The notes: generated from the sequence alone by a model not told the origin. A stretch of 64,000 bases of DNA from Collinsella aerofaciens (GCF_963360655.1 NZ_OY725712.1:1-64000), one strand, 5' to 3'. Shown: positions 15,788 through 26,204, counted from the stretch's first letter. Program-made: numbers and translations.

Positions 15788-16995
15788 TATTTCGCACCCC
15801 TATTGGCGCGGCACCACTCAACAACCTTTGTAACTGCATCGACAACGAGCTGCGCATCCTCGTTTGAGAGCCCACAGTGCAGCGGAAGCGTTACGCAGCG
15901 ATCATAGTAATCCTCGGCATTGGGACAGTCACCGCGGCCGTGGCCCAGGTCCTTGTAATAAGGCAACAAGTATACGGGCAGGTAGTGAACATTGACACCT
16001 AAGTTCTCAGCGCGCAAGGCATCGAAGATCCAACGACGAGTAACGCCAAGTGCCTCAGTGTCAAACTTCAGGCAATACAGATGACGAACGGTATCATCGG
16101 GCGAGGCGTCAATTTGGAATTGTACCTCCGGAATCTTGGAGAACTGCTCGTTATAGAAGGCAACGAGCTCCTTGCGGCGAGAGCCGAACTGGTCGAGTCG
16201 CTTCATCTGGCTAACGCCAAGAGATGCCTCGATATCGCTTATGCGATAGTTGTAGCCCAGGACCAGCTGCTCATAGTACCAACCGCCTTGGTCTGTCTCT
16301 CGCATCAAATCATGGTTTCGCGTAATGCCGTGCTTGGCGTAAAGCTCAATCATCTTGCCCAGCTCGGGATCATTCGTTGCTACGGCACCGCCTTCACCAG
16401 TGGTGATGGTCTTTACCGGATGGAAGCTAAAAGTCGTAATGTCTGCGATGGTGCCCACTGCGCGACCATTGTGGAACGTGCCCATTGCATGGGCGGCGTC
16501 CTCAATGAAAGTCAGGCCGTTCTCGTCGCAGATCTTGCGAATCTCCTCGGAGTCGACGTGAACGCCGCCAAAATCCACAGCTACAATTGCTTTCGTTTTA
16601 ACGGTCAACTTCTCGCGGATTGAGGCTGGATCGATATTCCAAGTCTTAGGGTCAATATCCGCAAATACGGGCGTAGCACCGCAGTAACGCACACAGTTAG
16701 CAGATGCCGCAAAGGTGATGGGCGACACAATAACCTCGTCGCCGGGTTTAATTCCCGCGGCAAGGCATGCCACGTGCAGAGCCGCGGTGCCGTTTGCCAC
16801 GGCAGTCACATATTTTGCCCCAGTGGCAGACTTAATGGACTCCTCAAAGGCTTCAGTCGCAGGACCACAGGTAAGGTAGTCACCACGCAGACAATCTTCT
16901 ACTGCCTTGATGTCGTCCTCGTTGATATCCTGGTGGCCATAGCCCAAAACCCTGGGGCTAGTAGGTTCTCCGCCGTTAATCGCGAGTTCTTTCAT
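15787..16995 (-). CDS. pseC: UDP-4-amino-sugar transaminase PseC
   Basis: A 402-residue DegT/DnrJ/EryC1 aminotransferase. The N-terminal YGHQDINEDDIKAVEDCLRGDYLTCGPATEAFE is characteristic of PseC. The PLP lysine is K195 in SFHPVKTITTGEGG, with D166 of FIEDAAHA contacting the ring. It transfers an amino group from glutamate to the 4-keto sugar made by the dehydratase at 17689-18735. The upstream spacing of 25 bp to the hexapeptide transferase supports one operon. AT content is slightly higher than in pseI and pseF. Confidence 0.92.
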   Translation of the reverse strand: MKELAINGGEPTSPRVLGYGHQDINEDDIKAVEDCLRGDYLTCGPATEAFEESIKSATGAKYVTAVANGTAALHVACLAAGIKPGDEVIVSPITFAASANCVRYCGATPVFADIDPKTWNIDPASIREKLTVKTKAIVAVDFGGVHVDSEEIRKICDENGLTFIEDAAHAMGTFHNGRAVGTIADITTFSFHPVKTITTGEGGAVATNDPELGKMIELYAKHGITRNHDLMRETDQGGWYYEQLVLGYNYRISDIEASLGVSQMKRLDQFGSRRKELVAFYNEQFSKIPEVQFQIDASPDDTVRHLYCLKFDTEALGVTRRWIFDALRAENLGVNVHYLPVYLLPYYKDLGHGRGDCPNAEDYYDRCVTLPLHCGLSNEDAQLVVDAVTKVVEWCRANRGAK

Positions 16996-17020
16996 GTCAA
17001 ACCTCCTGTTGACGGTACTA

Positions 17021-17677
17021 TTAGTTTCTGGGTTTAATCTTCAAATTCGGAGTTTTGCCGTAGACGACGGACCCTGCAGGCACATCCTCATCCCTTACAA
17101 CGGCACCTTCTCCAATCAGGCAGCTGTCACCGATGTGAGAATTGCCCAGCACCTTGCTACCGGTACACATTTGCACGTCACGGCCGATGACCGGGTAGAC
17201 TTCGTTAATGTTGCCGACTGTACACCCCTGAGTAAACGAGAAGCCCTCTCCGTAGGTTGCGCGACCCATGAAAGAGCCGGTCGGATGATCGAAGGTGAAA
17301 GTCTCAGGCATTTCAACTTCGTAATACAAATCGCAACCCGAAACCGTCTTCATTTGACCGTAGATCTTGTCGCAAACAATACGTGCTGCAGTGGGATTGT
17401 CTTTTTCCTCTCGGAAAATAGTGTTAGCCGTCAGGTACAGAAACAGCATCCAATGGCAAGTGTGCAACGGATCGAAGTAAGCTTCACGTTCCCCTGCTGC
17501 ATTGAGCCTCCAGTAATACTTATTGTCATTAGCGGAGATATTGCGCTCCAGCCTCTCGAGCGTTCGCTCCATATACTTAGTGATCAGACGTTCGTCATCA
17601 ATTGACTTAAAGAAATTAGTGCCAATTTGATTGAGCAGCATGTCTTTGACGTCACGCAACGGGAATCTATAAATCAT
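17021..17677 (-). CDS. Hexapeptide-repeat acyltransferase, serine acetyltransferase-like
   Basis: A 218-residue protein with a helical N-terminus (IDDERLITKYMERTLERLERNIS) and a C-terminal left-handed beta-helix of hexapeptide repeats (GSFMGRATYGEGFSFTQGCTVGNINEVYPVIGRDVQMCTGSKVLGNSHIGDSCLIGEGAVV). It ends with the usual GSVVYGKTPNLKI. The layout resembles CysE-type serine O-acetyltransferases, but the place between pseB and pseC points to acetylation or acylation of a sugar. It could modify the repeat unit or Pse itself; the 4-N-acetylation step is better explained by the GNAT gene. The substrate is unknown. Confidence 0.75.
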   Translation of the reverse strand: MIYRFPLRDVKDMLLNQIGTNFFKSIDDERLITKYMERTLERLERNISANDNKYYWRLNAAGEREAYFDPLHTCHWMLFLYLTANTIFREEKDNPTAARIVCDKIYGQMKTVSGCDLYYEVEMPETFTFDHPTGSFMGRATYGEGFSFTQGCTVGNINEVYPVIGRDVQMCTGSKVLGNSHIGDSCLIGEGAVVRDEDVPAGSVVYGKTPNLKIKPRN

Positions 17678-17688
17678 CTAGCCCTCCT

Positions 17689-18735
17689 TTAGATGTGGCG
17701 GATGCCGTCGAGCTCTTCACGTACATACTCGGCGGTCATGATTTTTTTCACAGTGCCCTCAACATCCAGTCGGTTGGTATTGTGGGACGTATAGGCCTCG
17801 TCGGTCATGGTTCTCACCTCTCCGGTGGCCTGCTCGTTGTCATAGTTCAGACCACGGATATCGGCTGCCACGCGATAATAACCGCCCATATCTTCGGCAC
17901 GCAGGCGCTCCTCGCGAGTCATGAGCGTCTCAAACAGTTTTTCTCCGTGGCGCGGGCCGATGATACTTGTACCCGTATCGCCAAACAGCTGCTGAACGGC
18001 CTTAGCAAGATCGCCAATGGTGCTTGCGTCTGCCTTCTGAATGAAAAGGTCACCCGGGTTGGCGTGCTCGAATGCGAACTTAACAAGGTCAACTGCCTCA
18101 TCAAGGTTCATCAGGAATCGTGTCATGCTTGGATCCGTAATGGTGATGGGATTACCAGCGTGAATCTGCTCAATAAAGAGTGGGATAACAGAACCGCGAG
18201 AGCACATAACGTTACCGTAACGAGTACAGCACACCACCGTATCGCCTTTTTCTGCAGCTCTACGAGCATTGGCGAAGATCACGCTTTCCATAAGGGCTTT
18301 GGACTTTCCCATAGCGTTAATGGGATACGCGGCTTTATCAGTGGAGAGACAAACGACTCGCTTAACGCCTGCATCCGATGCAGCGTGAAGGACGTTATCC
18401 GTGCCCATGATGTTGGTGCGGACAGCCTCCATCGGGAAAAACTCGCAAGAAGGAACTTGCTTAAGGGCTGCCGCATGGAAGATATAGTCCACGCCATGCA
18501 TGGCATCGCGCACGGATTGAATGTTACGTACATCGCCAATATGGAATTTTACCTTAGCGAAATGGTCAGGATATCGAGCTTGAAGCTCATGCCGCATATC
18601 ATCCTGCTTCTTCTCGTCGCGAGAGAAAATACGAATCTCCCCCACATCGGAGGTCAGGAAATGCTTGAGGACGGTATTGCCGAAGGATCCCGTTCCTCCC
18701 GTAATCATTAAAGTTGACCCGTTGAATGTCGACAT
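17689..18735 (-). CDS. pseB: UDP-GlcNAc 4,6-dehydratase (inverting), PseB/CapE type
   Basis: A 348-residue extended SDR. The cofactor loop is GGTGSFG (13-19), and the sequence continues STDKAAYPINAMGKSKALME. NLDEAVDLVKFAFEHANPGDLFIQK and GPRHGEKLFETLMTREE follow. The enzyme removes water from UDP-GlcNAc and inverts C5 to give the L-arabino 4-keto sugar that PseC aminates. The segment with methionine (MGKSK) where most SDRs have the active-site tyrosine is, from memory, typical of the CapE/WbjB branch, so the closest relatives may be capsule L-FucNAc enzymes. The next steps encoded here (pseC, G, I, F) make the pseudaminate route much more likely. Confidence 0.88.
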   Translation of the reverse strand: MSTFNGSTLMITGGTGSFGNTVLKHFLTSDVGEIRIFSRDEKKQDDMRHELQARYPDHFAKVKFHIGDVRNIQSVRDAMHGVDYIFHAAALKQVPSCEFFPMEAVRTNIMGTDNVLHAASDAGVKRVVCLSTDKAAYPINAMGKSKALMESVIFANARRAAEKGDTVVCCTRYGNVMCSRGSVIPLFIEQIHAGNPITITDPSMTRFLMNLDEAVDLVKFAFEHANPGDLFIQKADASTIGDLAKAVQQLFGDTGTSIIGPRHGEKLFETLMTREERLRAEDMGGYYRVAADIRGLNYDNEQATGEVRTMTDEAYTSHNTNRLDVEGTVKKIMTAEYVREELDGIRHI

Positions 18736-18794
18736 TGGATTGATACCTTTCTATCGTATTCGAATTGATAAGTAACCTAATAAAGAGTTGAGCT

Positions 18795-20258
18795 TCAGCT
18801 TCTCCTTGAAACAAACCCGCACAAGAGCGATGCTGCCTCGGATAATTCACTGAACTTGAAGAGCTTTGCTCCTCCCAGGTAGACAGAAGCGAAGAGGATG
18901 ACCTGAAGAAACAATTCGGGAACGTAGCCCAACCCCAGAAGCTGAACAGCGAGCGATGCCGCAGCGGCAACGAGAGAGAGGAATAAGATTGGCAGAACGT
19001 CCTTAACCTGGTTCAAAGACGAATAGCCATGAAGGCGCTTTGCAGGTGTAGCGTCGACGAAGACGATCGAGATAACTCCAACGATGAAATTTGCCCAAGC
19101 CGTATGGTAAATATCGTGGGTGATGGCGGCGGTGATCCATATGATGGCTCCTCCGCCCAAAACTTTAATAATTTGGAGACGCATATAAAGAGAGCTATCT
19201 CCCAGAGCCATGTACGCTCGGAGGTTTACAAGCTGAATCATCAAAATGGCATTAGAGATGCACGTCAGCTGAAAGATTGGAACACAAGCGAGCCATTTTT
19301 CTGTCAAGAGAATGGCAACTAGCGGCTTGGCAACTACGGCAGCCAGCAAAGATATGGGGGCGACGAGAAACGTACCGAGCGTGAGCCCGCGACGTATGGC
19401 GCCACGAAGTGCCTCAGAATCTCCTTTAATTGCTGAAAACATCGGAAATAATACGTTGGCGATGGAATTGCTCATCACCCCAATTGCTGCAGTGGGATAC
19501 TTACGGCCTTGGCTGTACAGCCCAAGTTCGCTGGCTGAGCAGGCACGACCGATTATCAACTCCGAGATGCCGGAGTAGATAACATTCAGAATTCCCGTAA
19601 TGCAGATCTTCCAGCCATAACTAAATAACGACCACGCCTGAGAGACATCGAACGTAAATGCGGGTTTCCAGCTGATTTGCAGCCACATGACAATACAAAT
19701 GAAAATGCTTTGAAGCAAAGACTGTAAGACTAGAGACCAAACGCCAAACCCAAAGAAAGCGAGCACCACGCCTCCGAAGCCCGAAATGAGCGCGGCTATT
19801 GTCGTGGCGGCGAAGATGCCCCTAAAATTCATGTTTCGTTGGAGGTAGGAACGCTGAATAGAGTTTGCCGAGTTGAAAAAGACTATTAAACCGAGCACTC
19901 GAAGATAAACCACGAGATCTGGCATATTATAGAAGACAGAGATTGTCGGCGACGTAAAGTACACTACGATATATAGAGCGGCTGCCAATCCGAGACTCAG
20001 CCACCAAGCGGTGGAATAAGAACGATCGTCCGCATCGCTCTTTTGAATAAGTGCCATCCCTAGACCGCTTTGGGCAATAGAATCGGTGATTTGAGTAACC
20101 ACCAACAATATTGCCAAAATGCCGAAGGCCTCAGGGGATAGCAATCGAGCAAGAATAATTTGAACGAAAAGTTGAATAGCCTTAGAGCCACCTTGTTCGA
20201 GGAAGCTCCAAAGAAATGTAGTTGCTTTTCCAGACTTATTTGAAGAACTACTTGCCAT
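18795..20258 (-). CDS. Oligosaccharide flippase (Wzx-like)
   Basis: A 487-residue polytopic membrane protein of the polysaccharide transporter (MOP) family with about 12-14 hydrophobic helices. The opening FLWSFLEQGGSKAIQLFVQIILARLLSPEAFGILAIL is the classic family start. I chose ATG 20258, which has GGAGGG upstream, rather than 20282; it overlaps the previous gene by 11 bp. It should move the undecaprenyl-linked repeat unit across the membrane. The codons are AT-richer than in the pse genes. As the last of the wzy-GT-wzx block it completes a Wzx/Wzy assembly system. Confidence 0.88.
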   Translation of the reverse strand: MASSSSNKSGKATTFLWSFLEQGGSKAIQLFVQIILARLLSPEAFGILAILLVVTQITDSIAQSGLGMALIQKSDADDRSYSTAWWLSLGLAAALYIVVYFTSPTISVFYNMPDLVVYLRVLGLIVFFNSANSIQRSYLQRNMNFRGIFAATTIAALISGFGGVVLAFFGFGVWSLVLQSLLQSIFICIVMWLQISWKPAFTFDVSQAWSLFSYGWKICITGILNVIYSGISELIIGRACSASELGLYSQGRKYPTAAIGVMSNSIANVLFPMFSAIKGDSEALRGAIRRGLTLGTFLVAPISLLAAVVAKPLVAILLTEKWLACVPIFQLTCISNAILMIQLVNLRAYMALGDSSLYMRLQIIKVLGGGAIIWITAAITHDIYHTAWANFIVGVISIVFVDATPAKRLHGYSSLNQVKDVLPILFLSLVAAAASLAVQLLGLGYVPELFLQVILFASVYLGGAKLFKFSELSEAASLLCGFVSRRS

Positions 20259-21480
20259 ACCGCCCTCCATATGTTGACCCACATTCGTTTTGTAAACGAT
20301 GAATAAGCAAATCGATGCAGCATTGGCCGTTGTCGATTTCTTGTTCCAAGAAGGACGTATAGGCTGGCATATATTTCGTCAAACTATATTCAACCGTCAA
20401 CCTCAGCAGCTCGTCAGGATTACTTGCGGTAGGCAACATTTCTTTGTATTCGGAAAAATAGCTGTCAAGAGACTCGTCAATAACAATGTAGGGGGTTCCA
20501 AGACATGCGACGTCTAGCGCAGCAGTAGACTGTTCAATAAAGGCGAAATCAAAATCAATTGATTCAATTTTCTCTTCCTTATATAGTTCAACATCACTCG
20601 TCGAAACGGCGTCGCGCAGTTCATTAATGGCAAACAGGGAGCCAGGATGCATTTTGATGAGAAGCTTGAAACCGAAGAGATTCTGAAGGTTAAGGAGAGG
20701 TTCGATGCGATGAGAAATCTGTTCAGAGGTTTTCGAGCTGGAGAGAATGAGCAAGACACGTTTTGCGTCAGCAAAACTCTCAACATAATGCTTAGGTTCC
20801 AGCCTCATCAATTTTGAAAATTTATAAGTACCTGCGTCGACAGCTTTTTCTGAATTGACAAGAAAAGCGCTCTTTTTGCTCCAGGCAAAGAAATATGTAG
20901 CACGCACAGGCGAAAAGAATCGAGCGTCTCCAATTAGGCCATGCTGAAGAACCGCGGATGTCGCATGGTCGTTCATGGCTATGACTGTTGAATAAAAATG
21001 ATGGTCAGTCATCAAAATAAAAGGATGCTGGTAGCCTATACGCGCAACGTAGTTATCCATTCGTTTAATTAAAAACCTAGCTAAACTATCATTTACGGTG
21101 CATTCGCTGCCGATAAAAGAAAGAACAGGAGGCAGGGAAAGGACAACAAGGGTCACAGCTTTAAATATCGGCCAAAACACGCCCATTTTGATGTGTCTAT
21201 TTGGCGAGTAACTATTGAGACAAATGAACGTAGCTTTCTCTGCATCGCAGATCTCCGCAGTATCTCGCAAATTAGAAACCATGTTGTTATTCTTAATTTC
21301 ATCAACGTAAATTGTCGATTCTGGTGCATGACGCAAACCAATCGAGTTGATATAGACAAGCAGCATTTTCAAGAGCAAGTCGATACCGCAGCGTCTTGAC
21401 CAAGCAGTTTGACCTTTGGCAACGACATTCCTTCGATCTTCGGTGCAAGCCGAAAGAATCATCTTTAATTTATCGTCCAT
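20248..21480 (-). CDS. Capsule-type glycosyltransferase, candidate pseudaminyltransferase
   Basis: A 410-residue protein. ATSAVLQHGLIGDARFFSP and KLLIKMHPGS with a C-terminal DFAFIEQSTAALDVACLGTPYIVID resemble GT-B glycosyltransferases related to polysialyl- and capsule sialyltransferases, in which a QHG element and a K-x-HP element recur. With CMP-pseudaminic acid made by the same operon, this gene is the best candidate for the transferase that uses it. I prefer the ATG at 21480 (GGGGAT upstream) over 21492. Codons are strikingly AT-rich (near 40% GC), like wzy. The activity is inferred; no exact family assignment is safe. Confidence 0.55.
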   Translation of the reverse strand: MDDKLKMILSACTEDRRNVVAKGQTAWSRRCGIDLLLKMLLVYINSIGLRHAPESTIYVDEIKNNNMVSNLRDTAEICDAEKATFICLNSYSPNRHIKMGVFWPIFKAVTLVVLSLPPVLSFIGSECTVNDSLARFLIKRMDNYVARIGYQHPFILMTDHHFYSTVIAMNDHATSAVLQHGLIGDARFFSPVRATYFFAWSKKSAFLVNSEKAVDAGTYKFSKLMRLEPKHYVESFADAKRVLLILSSSKTSEQISHRIEPLLNLQNLFGFKLLIKMHPGSLFAINELRDAVSTSDVELYKEEKIESIDFDFAFIEQSTAALDVACLGTPYIVIDESLDSYFSEYKEMLPTASNPDELLRLTVEYSLTKYMPAYTSFLEQEIDNGQCCIDLLIHRLQNECGSTYGGRYGK

Positions 21481-22765
21481 TACTATCCCCATAGATGCAG
21501 GCCAAAACGGAACCCAACGTTACTGAAGAAATTGCTTCAAAAAAGACATGACCACCTACACAGCTAAACGCAAGCATTCCAAGTAAAGCTATAAATTGAA
21601 AATGTCCTTCGTTTCTTGTTCGCCAAGACAGACGCAGCTGTTTAAACAAAAAGGCATATACACAGATAAAGGCAAAGGCCCCATAGGAAAAAAATAAATC
21701 AGCCCAATCAAATTCGATCGGTCTAACGTTTGCAGTTAATAAATAGCCACTTGATACAGCCAAATCATGGTGAAAACGATAGTAGCCATTGCCGATTAAG
21801 AAACCCAGAGGATTATTGCTTGCAATAAATAGATTGGTTGCTTCAGCCAGCATCCAGGTTCGTCCACTTGTGAGATAGTCAATTAATGAACGATTCTCGA
21901 AAAGGTAAGTTTGACGTACAGATACCTTTTCAAGCATTTCATTTAGAAAGGTTACGTTATTGAAGGCGAGTAGCAGGCCAGCAAAAACGAGAATTCCGAT
22001 CATGGCATTTCTCAACCTAGTTTCAGGGGGAATTAATAAGTAATACATCACTATGAAAAAGGCGAATAGATATCCCGCCTTTGTGCCAAGCAATAATAGT
22101 GAAATCAGATTTAACCCCATTGGGATAATCCATAGAGACTTTTTCTGTATAAATACAGCATCAGCCGAATAAGCAAAAAGCACAATCATAGAAACATTGA
22201 TGCTGTTAAGAGAAGAGAAGACGCTTTTATAGCCTGAGCCATCCCAATAGCTTGATGCCCCAAGTCCCAAAGCAATCGATCCCAAATATAGAATCGGAAC
22301 ATAAATTGCAGCGATAGATATTGCTTTTTTGACTTGATTAATAGACAACGCATTGCAGCGAATCAAACTTTTTGAAGCAAAGAAAACTGCAAAACAAATT
22401 ATTAGTTTAATACCGATGCTTATGTCATAAAGCAATGAAGGCGCTGTCATGCCTTCTGTGCTAAACGCCTGCGTTAGCACAGATTGAATTACAATCAACG
22501 TTAAAGCAAGAAACAGTATACAAAATCCTTTAGGGTCAAGACGAAGTTCGATATATAACAACAAGGCAAAGAATGTCATTCGTACAATTTGGGAAAACGA
22601 GCTTATGCCGAATAATCCTGAAAAGAAATCAAGCGCCACATTTCCGCAAATGAAGAAAAGCAGCAAATTGGCGAAGAGGCTATAGGTTTTTGTAGGTACG
22701 AAATTGCTCTTGCCAATCCCATGGCTATCAGAATTCGTAAACAATGAGGAAAGTTCGACACTCAT
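21470..22765 (-). CDS. O-antigen/capsule polymerase (Wzy-like)
   Basis: A 431-residue membrane protein with 10 or more hydrophobic helices and a large loop between late helices (ENRSLIDYLTSGRTWMLAEATNLF), which is the usual Wzy/O-antigen ligase-like arrangement; SGRTWML resembles the conserved G-R loop. It would join repeat units on the outer face of the membrane. Its start overlaps the rfbCD stop by 4 bp (ATGA), so it is translated with the rhamnose genes although its base composition is far lower in GC. As usual for Wzy, sequence identity to known proteins is expected to be low; assignment rests on topology and context. Confidence 0.75.
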   Translation of the reverse strand: MSVELSSLFTNSDSHGIGKSNFVPTKTYSLFANLLLFFICGNVALDFFSGLFGISSFSQIVRMTFFALLLYIELRLDPKGFCILFLALTLIVIQSVLTQAFSTEGMTAPSLLYDISIGIKLIICFAVFFASKSLIRCNALSINQVKKAISIAAIYVPILYLGSIALGLGASSYWDGSGYKSVFSSLNSINVSMIVLFAYSADAVFIQKKSLWIIPMGLNLISLLLLGTKAGYLFAFFIVMYYLLIPPETRLRNAMIGILVFAGLLLAFNNVTFLNEMLEKVSVRQTYLFENRSLIDYLTSGRTWMLAEATNLFIASNNPLGFLIGNGYYRFHHDLAVSSGYLLTANVRPIEFDWADLFFSYGAFAFICVYAFLFKQLRLSWRTRNEGHFQFIALLGMLAFSCVGGHVFFEAISSVTLGSVLACIYGDSNGR

Positions 22766-24258
22766 ACGGCTTCTATCCCCATAGATGATTGAGCGACGCT
22801 GTCGCCATCCGAGCCAACATACTCCCCCAGCTCTTCCTCCCAGTCGGGCATACGGAAGCCGGCAGCCTCGAGCCTGGACAGGTCGAGCGCGGAGTGGACC
22901 GGGCGCGGGGCGACGGGACCCTCGGCTCCGGCGTAGTACTCGGCGGTGCTGACCGGCACGACCCTGTCCCCGTTGCCGTTGGCGGCCTCGAAGACGGCGC
23001 GGGCGATATCGGCCCAGGACTTGACGGCGCCGGAGCCCGTGCAGTCGTAGGTGCCGTAGGGGGCCTTCACATTAAGCACGTGGAAGATGGCCGCGGCCAT
23101 GTCGCGCGTAAAGGTCAGGCGGCCCAGCTGGTCGTCGACCACGGTGACCTGCTCGAGTTTGTCCTCGGGGTCGGCGACGCGGTCTGAGAGTGCCTTCATG
23201 GTCTTCACGAAGTTGCGGCCCTCGCCGATGACCCAGCTGGAGCGCATGATGTAGTGGCGCGGGCACCCGGCCACGGCGATGTCGCCGGCGGCCTTGGTCT
23301 GGCCGTAGACGGATAGCGGGCTGAGGGGCTCGTCCTCCGTGTGGACCTCGGCGGTGCCGTCGAAGACGTAGTCGCTGGATACGTGGACGAGCGTGATGCC
23401 GTGCTCGGCGCAGGTGCGGGCGAGCAGCGCCGGCCCGGTCGCGTTGGCCTTCCAGGCGGTGGCGCGGCCCTCGGGGGTCTCGGCCCTGTCGACGGCCGTG
23501 TAGGCGCCGCAGTTGATGACGGTGCCGTAGAGCGACCAGTCGTACTGCGAATAGGCCTCCGGGTCGGACATGTCGAAGGTGTCGATGTCGCAGAAGTCGA
23601 AGTCCTTCGCCACGCCGCGCTCCTCGGCGAGCGCGCGCACCGCGCGGCCCAGCTGGCCGTTGCAGCCGGTGACGAGGGTGCGCTTCGGCGCCATCGGGAC
23701 GACGTCCCTGAGCATCGGGTGGTTGAGGTCGGCCACGGAGACGGTGGCCTCATCGAGCGGGATGGGCCACTCGATGGCGAGCTCGGGGTCGGCGAGGTTC
23801 ACGAAGGTGTAGGTCCTCTTCAATTCAAGGGACCAGTGGGCGTCCACCAGGTAGGTGTAGGCGGTGCCGTCCTCCAGGGCCTGGAAGGAGTTGCCCACGC
23901 CGCGCGGTACGTAGATGGCCCTGGACGGGTCCAGGGTGCAGGTGAACACCTTCCCGTAGGTGGCGCTGCCCTCGCGCAGGTCCACCCATGCGCCGAAGAC
24001 CGAGCCGCGGGCCACGGAGATGAACTTGTCCCAGGGCTCGGCGTGGATGCCGCGGGTGACGCCCCTCCTGTCGTTGTAGGAGATGTTGTTCTGGACGATG
24101 CGGAGGTCGGGGATGCCCAGCGCGGTCATCTTGGCGCGCTGCCAGTTCTCCTTGAACCAGCCGCGCGAGTCGCCGTGGACGGCGAGGTCGACGACCTTCA
24201 GGCCCTCGATGCCGGTCTCGGCGACGGAGAGGTCCTTTTCGAACTCGATGTCTGCCAT
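22762..24258 (-). CDS. Fused dTDP-rhamnose epimerase and reductase (RfbC-RfbD)
   Basis: A 498-residue two-domain protein. Residues 1 to about 190 are the cupin dTDP-4-dehydrorhamnose 3,5-epimerase (VVDLAVHGDSRGWFKENW, RGVTRGIHAEPWDKFISVARGSVFGAWVDLR, IYVPRGVGNSFQALED). From about 200 comes an SDR reductase (KRTLVTGCNGQLGRAVRAL, HVSSDYVFDGTAEVHTEDEPLSPLSVYGQTKAAGD). The start at 24258 follows GGAGAGGGGAGAG; the longer frame is a shadow. Together with RfbA and RfbB it makes dTDP-L-rhamnose. The fusion replaces two usual genes; such joined forms are known in actinobacteria and some Firmicutes. GC is very high (about two thirds). Confidence 0.9.
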   Translation of the reverse strand: MADIEFEKDLSVAETGIEGLKVVDLAVHGDSRGWFKENWQRAKMTALGIPDLRIVQNNISYNDRRGVTRGIHAEPWDKFISVARGSVFGAWVDLREGSATYGKVFTCTLDPSRAIYVPRGVGNSFQALEDGTAYTYLVDAHWSLELKRTYTFVNLADPELAIEWPIPLDEATVSVADLNHPMLRDVVPMAPKRTLVTGCNGQLGRAVRALAEERGVAKDFDFCDIDTFDMSDPEAYSQYDWSLYGTVINCGAYTAVDRAETPEGRATAWKANATGPALLARTCAEHGITLVHVSSDYVFDGTAEVHTEDEPLSPLSVYGQTKAAGDIAVAGCPRHYIMRSSWVIGEGRNFVKTMKALSDRVADPEDKLEQVTVVDDQLGRLTFTRDMAAAIFHVLNVKAPYGTYDCTGSGAVKSWADIARAVFEAANGNGDRVVPVSTAEYYAGAEGPVAPRPVHSALDLSRLEAAGFRMPDWEEELGEYVGSDGDSVAQSSMGIEAV

Positions 24259-24272
24259 GTCTCTCCCCTCTC

Positions 24273-25304
<1,032 letters not shown>

Positions 25305-26204
25305 CTAGTACTCGCGCGGGCTGTTGACGATCTCGCCGGCGGCGACCTTCTTCAGGTGCCGGCCGTAGACCGACTTGCCGTAGGCCTTCGCGGCCTCCTC
25401 GAGCTCGGCGGTGGTGATCCAGCCGTTCTCCCAGGCGATCTCCTCGGGGACCGAGACCGGCAGGTCCTGGGAGTGTTCCACGGCGCGGACGAACTCCGCG
25501 GCCTCGTGCAGGCTCTCCATGGTGCCGGTGTCCAGCCACGCGTAGCCGCGGCCGAGGGTGACCACTGACAGCGTCCCCTCCTCCAGGTACATCTGGTTGA
25601 GCGTGGTGATCTCCAGCTCGCCGCGCGCGGAGGGCTGCACCTCATGCGCCTTGGCGGCCACGTCGCCCGGGTAGAAGTACAGGCCGGTGACGGCGTAGGA
25701 GCTCTTGGGCTGGGCGGGTTTCTCCTCGATGGAGACGGCCCTGCCCTCCCCGTCGAACTCCACGACGCCGAAGCGCTCGGGGTCGTCCACGTGGTAGCCG
25801 AAGACCGTGGCCCGGCCCGACTCGGCGTTCTGGACGGCGCGCGTCAGGTGACGGCTGAGGCCGTTGCCGTAGAAGATGTTGTCGCCGAGCACCAGGGCGC
25901 ACGGCTCGCCGGCGATGAACTCCTCGCCGATGGTGAACGCCTGCGCCAGGCCGTCCGGCGAGGGCTGCTCGGCGTAGGAGAGGTTCACGCCGTAGCGCGA
26001 GCCGTCCCCGAGCAGGCGCTCGAAGTTGGGCAGGTCGGTCGGGGTGGAGATGACCAGGATGTCCCGGATGCCCGCCAGCATGAGGGTGGACAGCGGGTAG
26101 TAGATCATGGGCTTGTCGTAGACCGGCAGCAGCTGCTTGGAGGTAACGAGCGTGAGCGGGTACAGGCGCGTGCCGGACCCGCCGGCGAGGATGATGCCTT
26201 TCAT
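25305..26204 (-). CDS. rfbA: Glucose-1-phosphate thymidylyltransferase
   Basis: A 299-residue nucleotidyltransferase beginning [45 protein letters not shown], the RfbA signature with the GGSGTRL phosphate loop. [12 protein letters not shown] and [33 protein letters not shown] follow. I chose ATG 26204 over the frame start at 26237, because the signature starts there. It makes dTDP-glucose from glucose-1-phosphate and dTTP. The stop of the rhamnosyltransferase gene is 4 nt upstream. Confidence 0.95.
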   Translation of the reverse strand: MKGIILAGGSGTRLYPLTLVTSKQLLPVYDKPMIYYPLSTLMLAGIRDILVISTPTDLPNFERLLGDGSRYGVNLSYAEQPSPDGLAQAFTIGEEFIAGEPCALVLGDNIFYGNGLSRHLTRAVQNAESGRATVFGYHVDDPERFGVVEFDGEGRAVSIEEKPAQPKSSYAVTGLYFYPGDVAAKAHEVQPSARGELEITTLNQMYLEEGTLSVVTLGRGYAWLDTGTMESLHEAAEFVRAVEHSQDLPVSVPEEIAWENGWITTAELEEAAKAYGKSVYGRHLKKVAAGEIVNSPREY

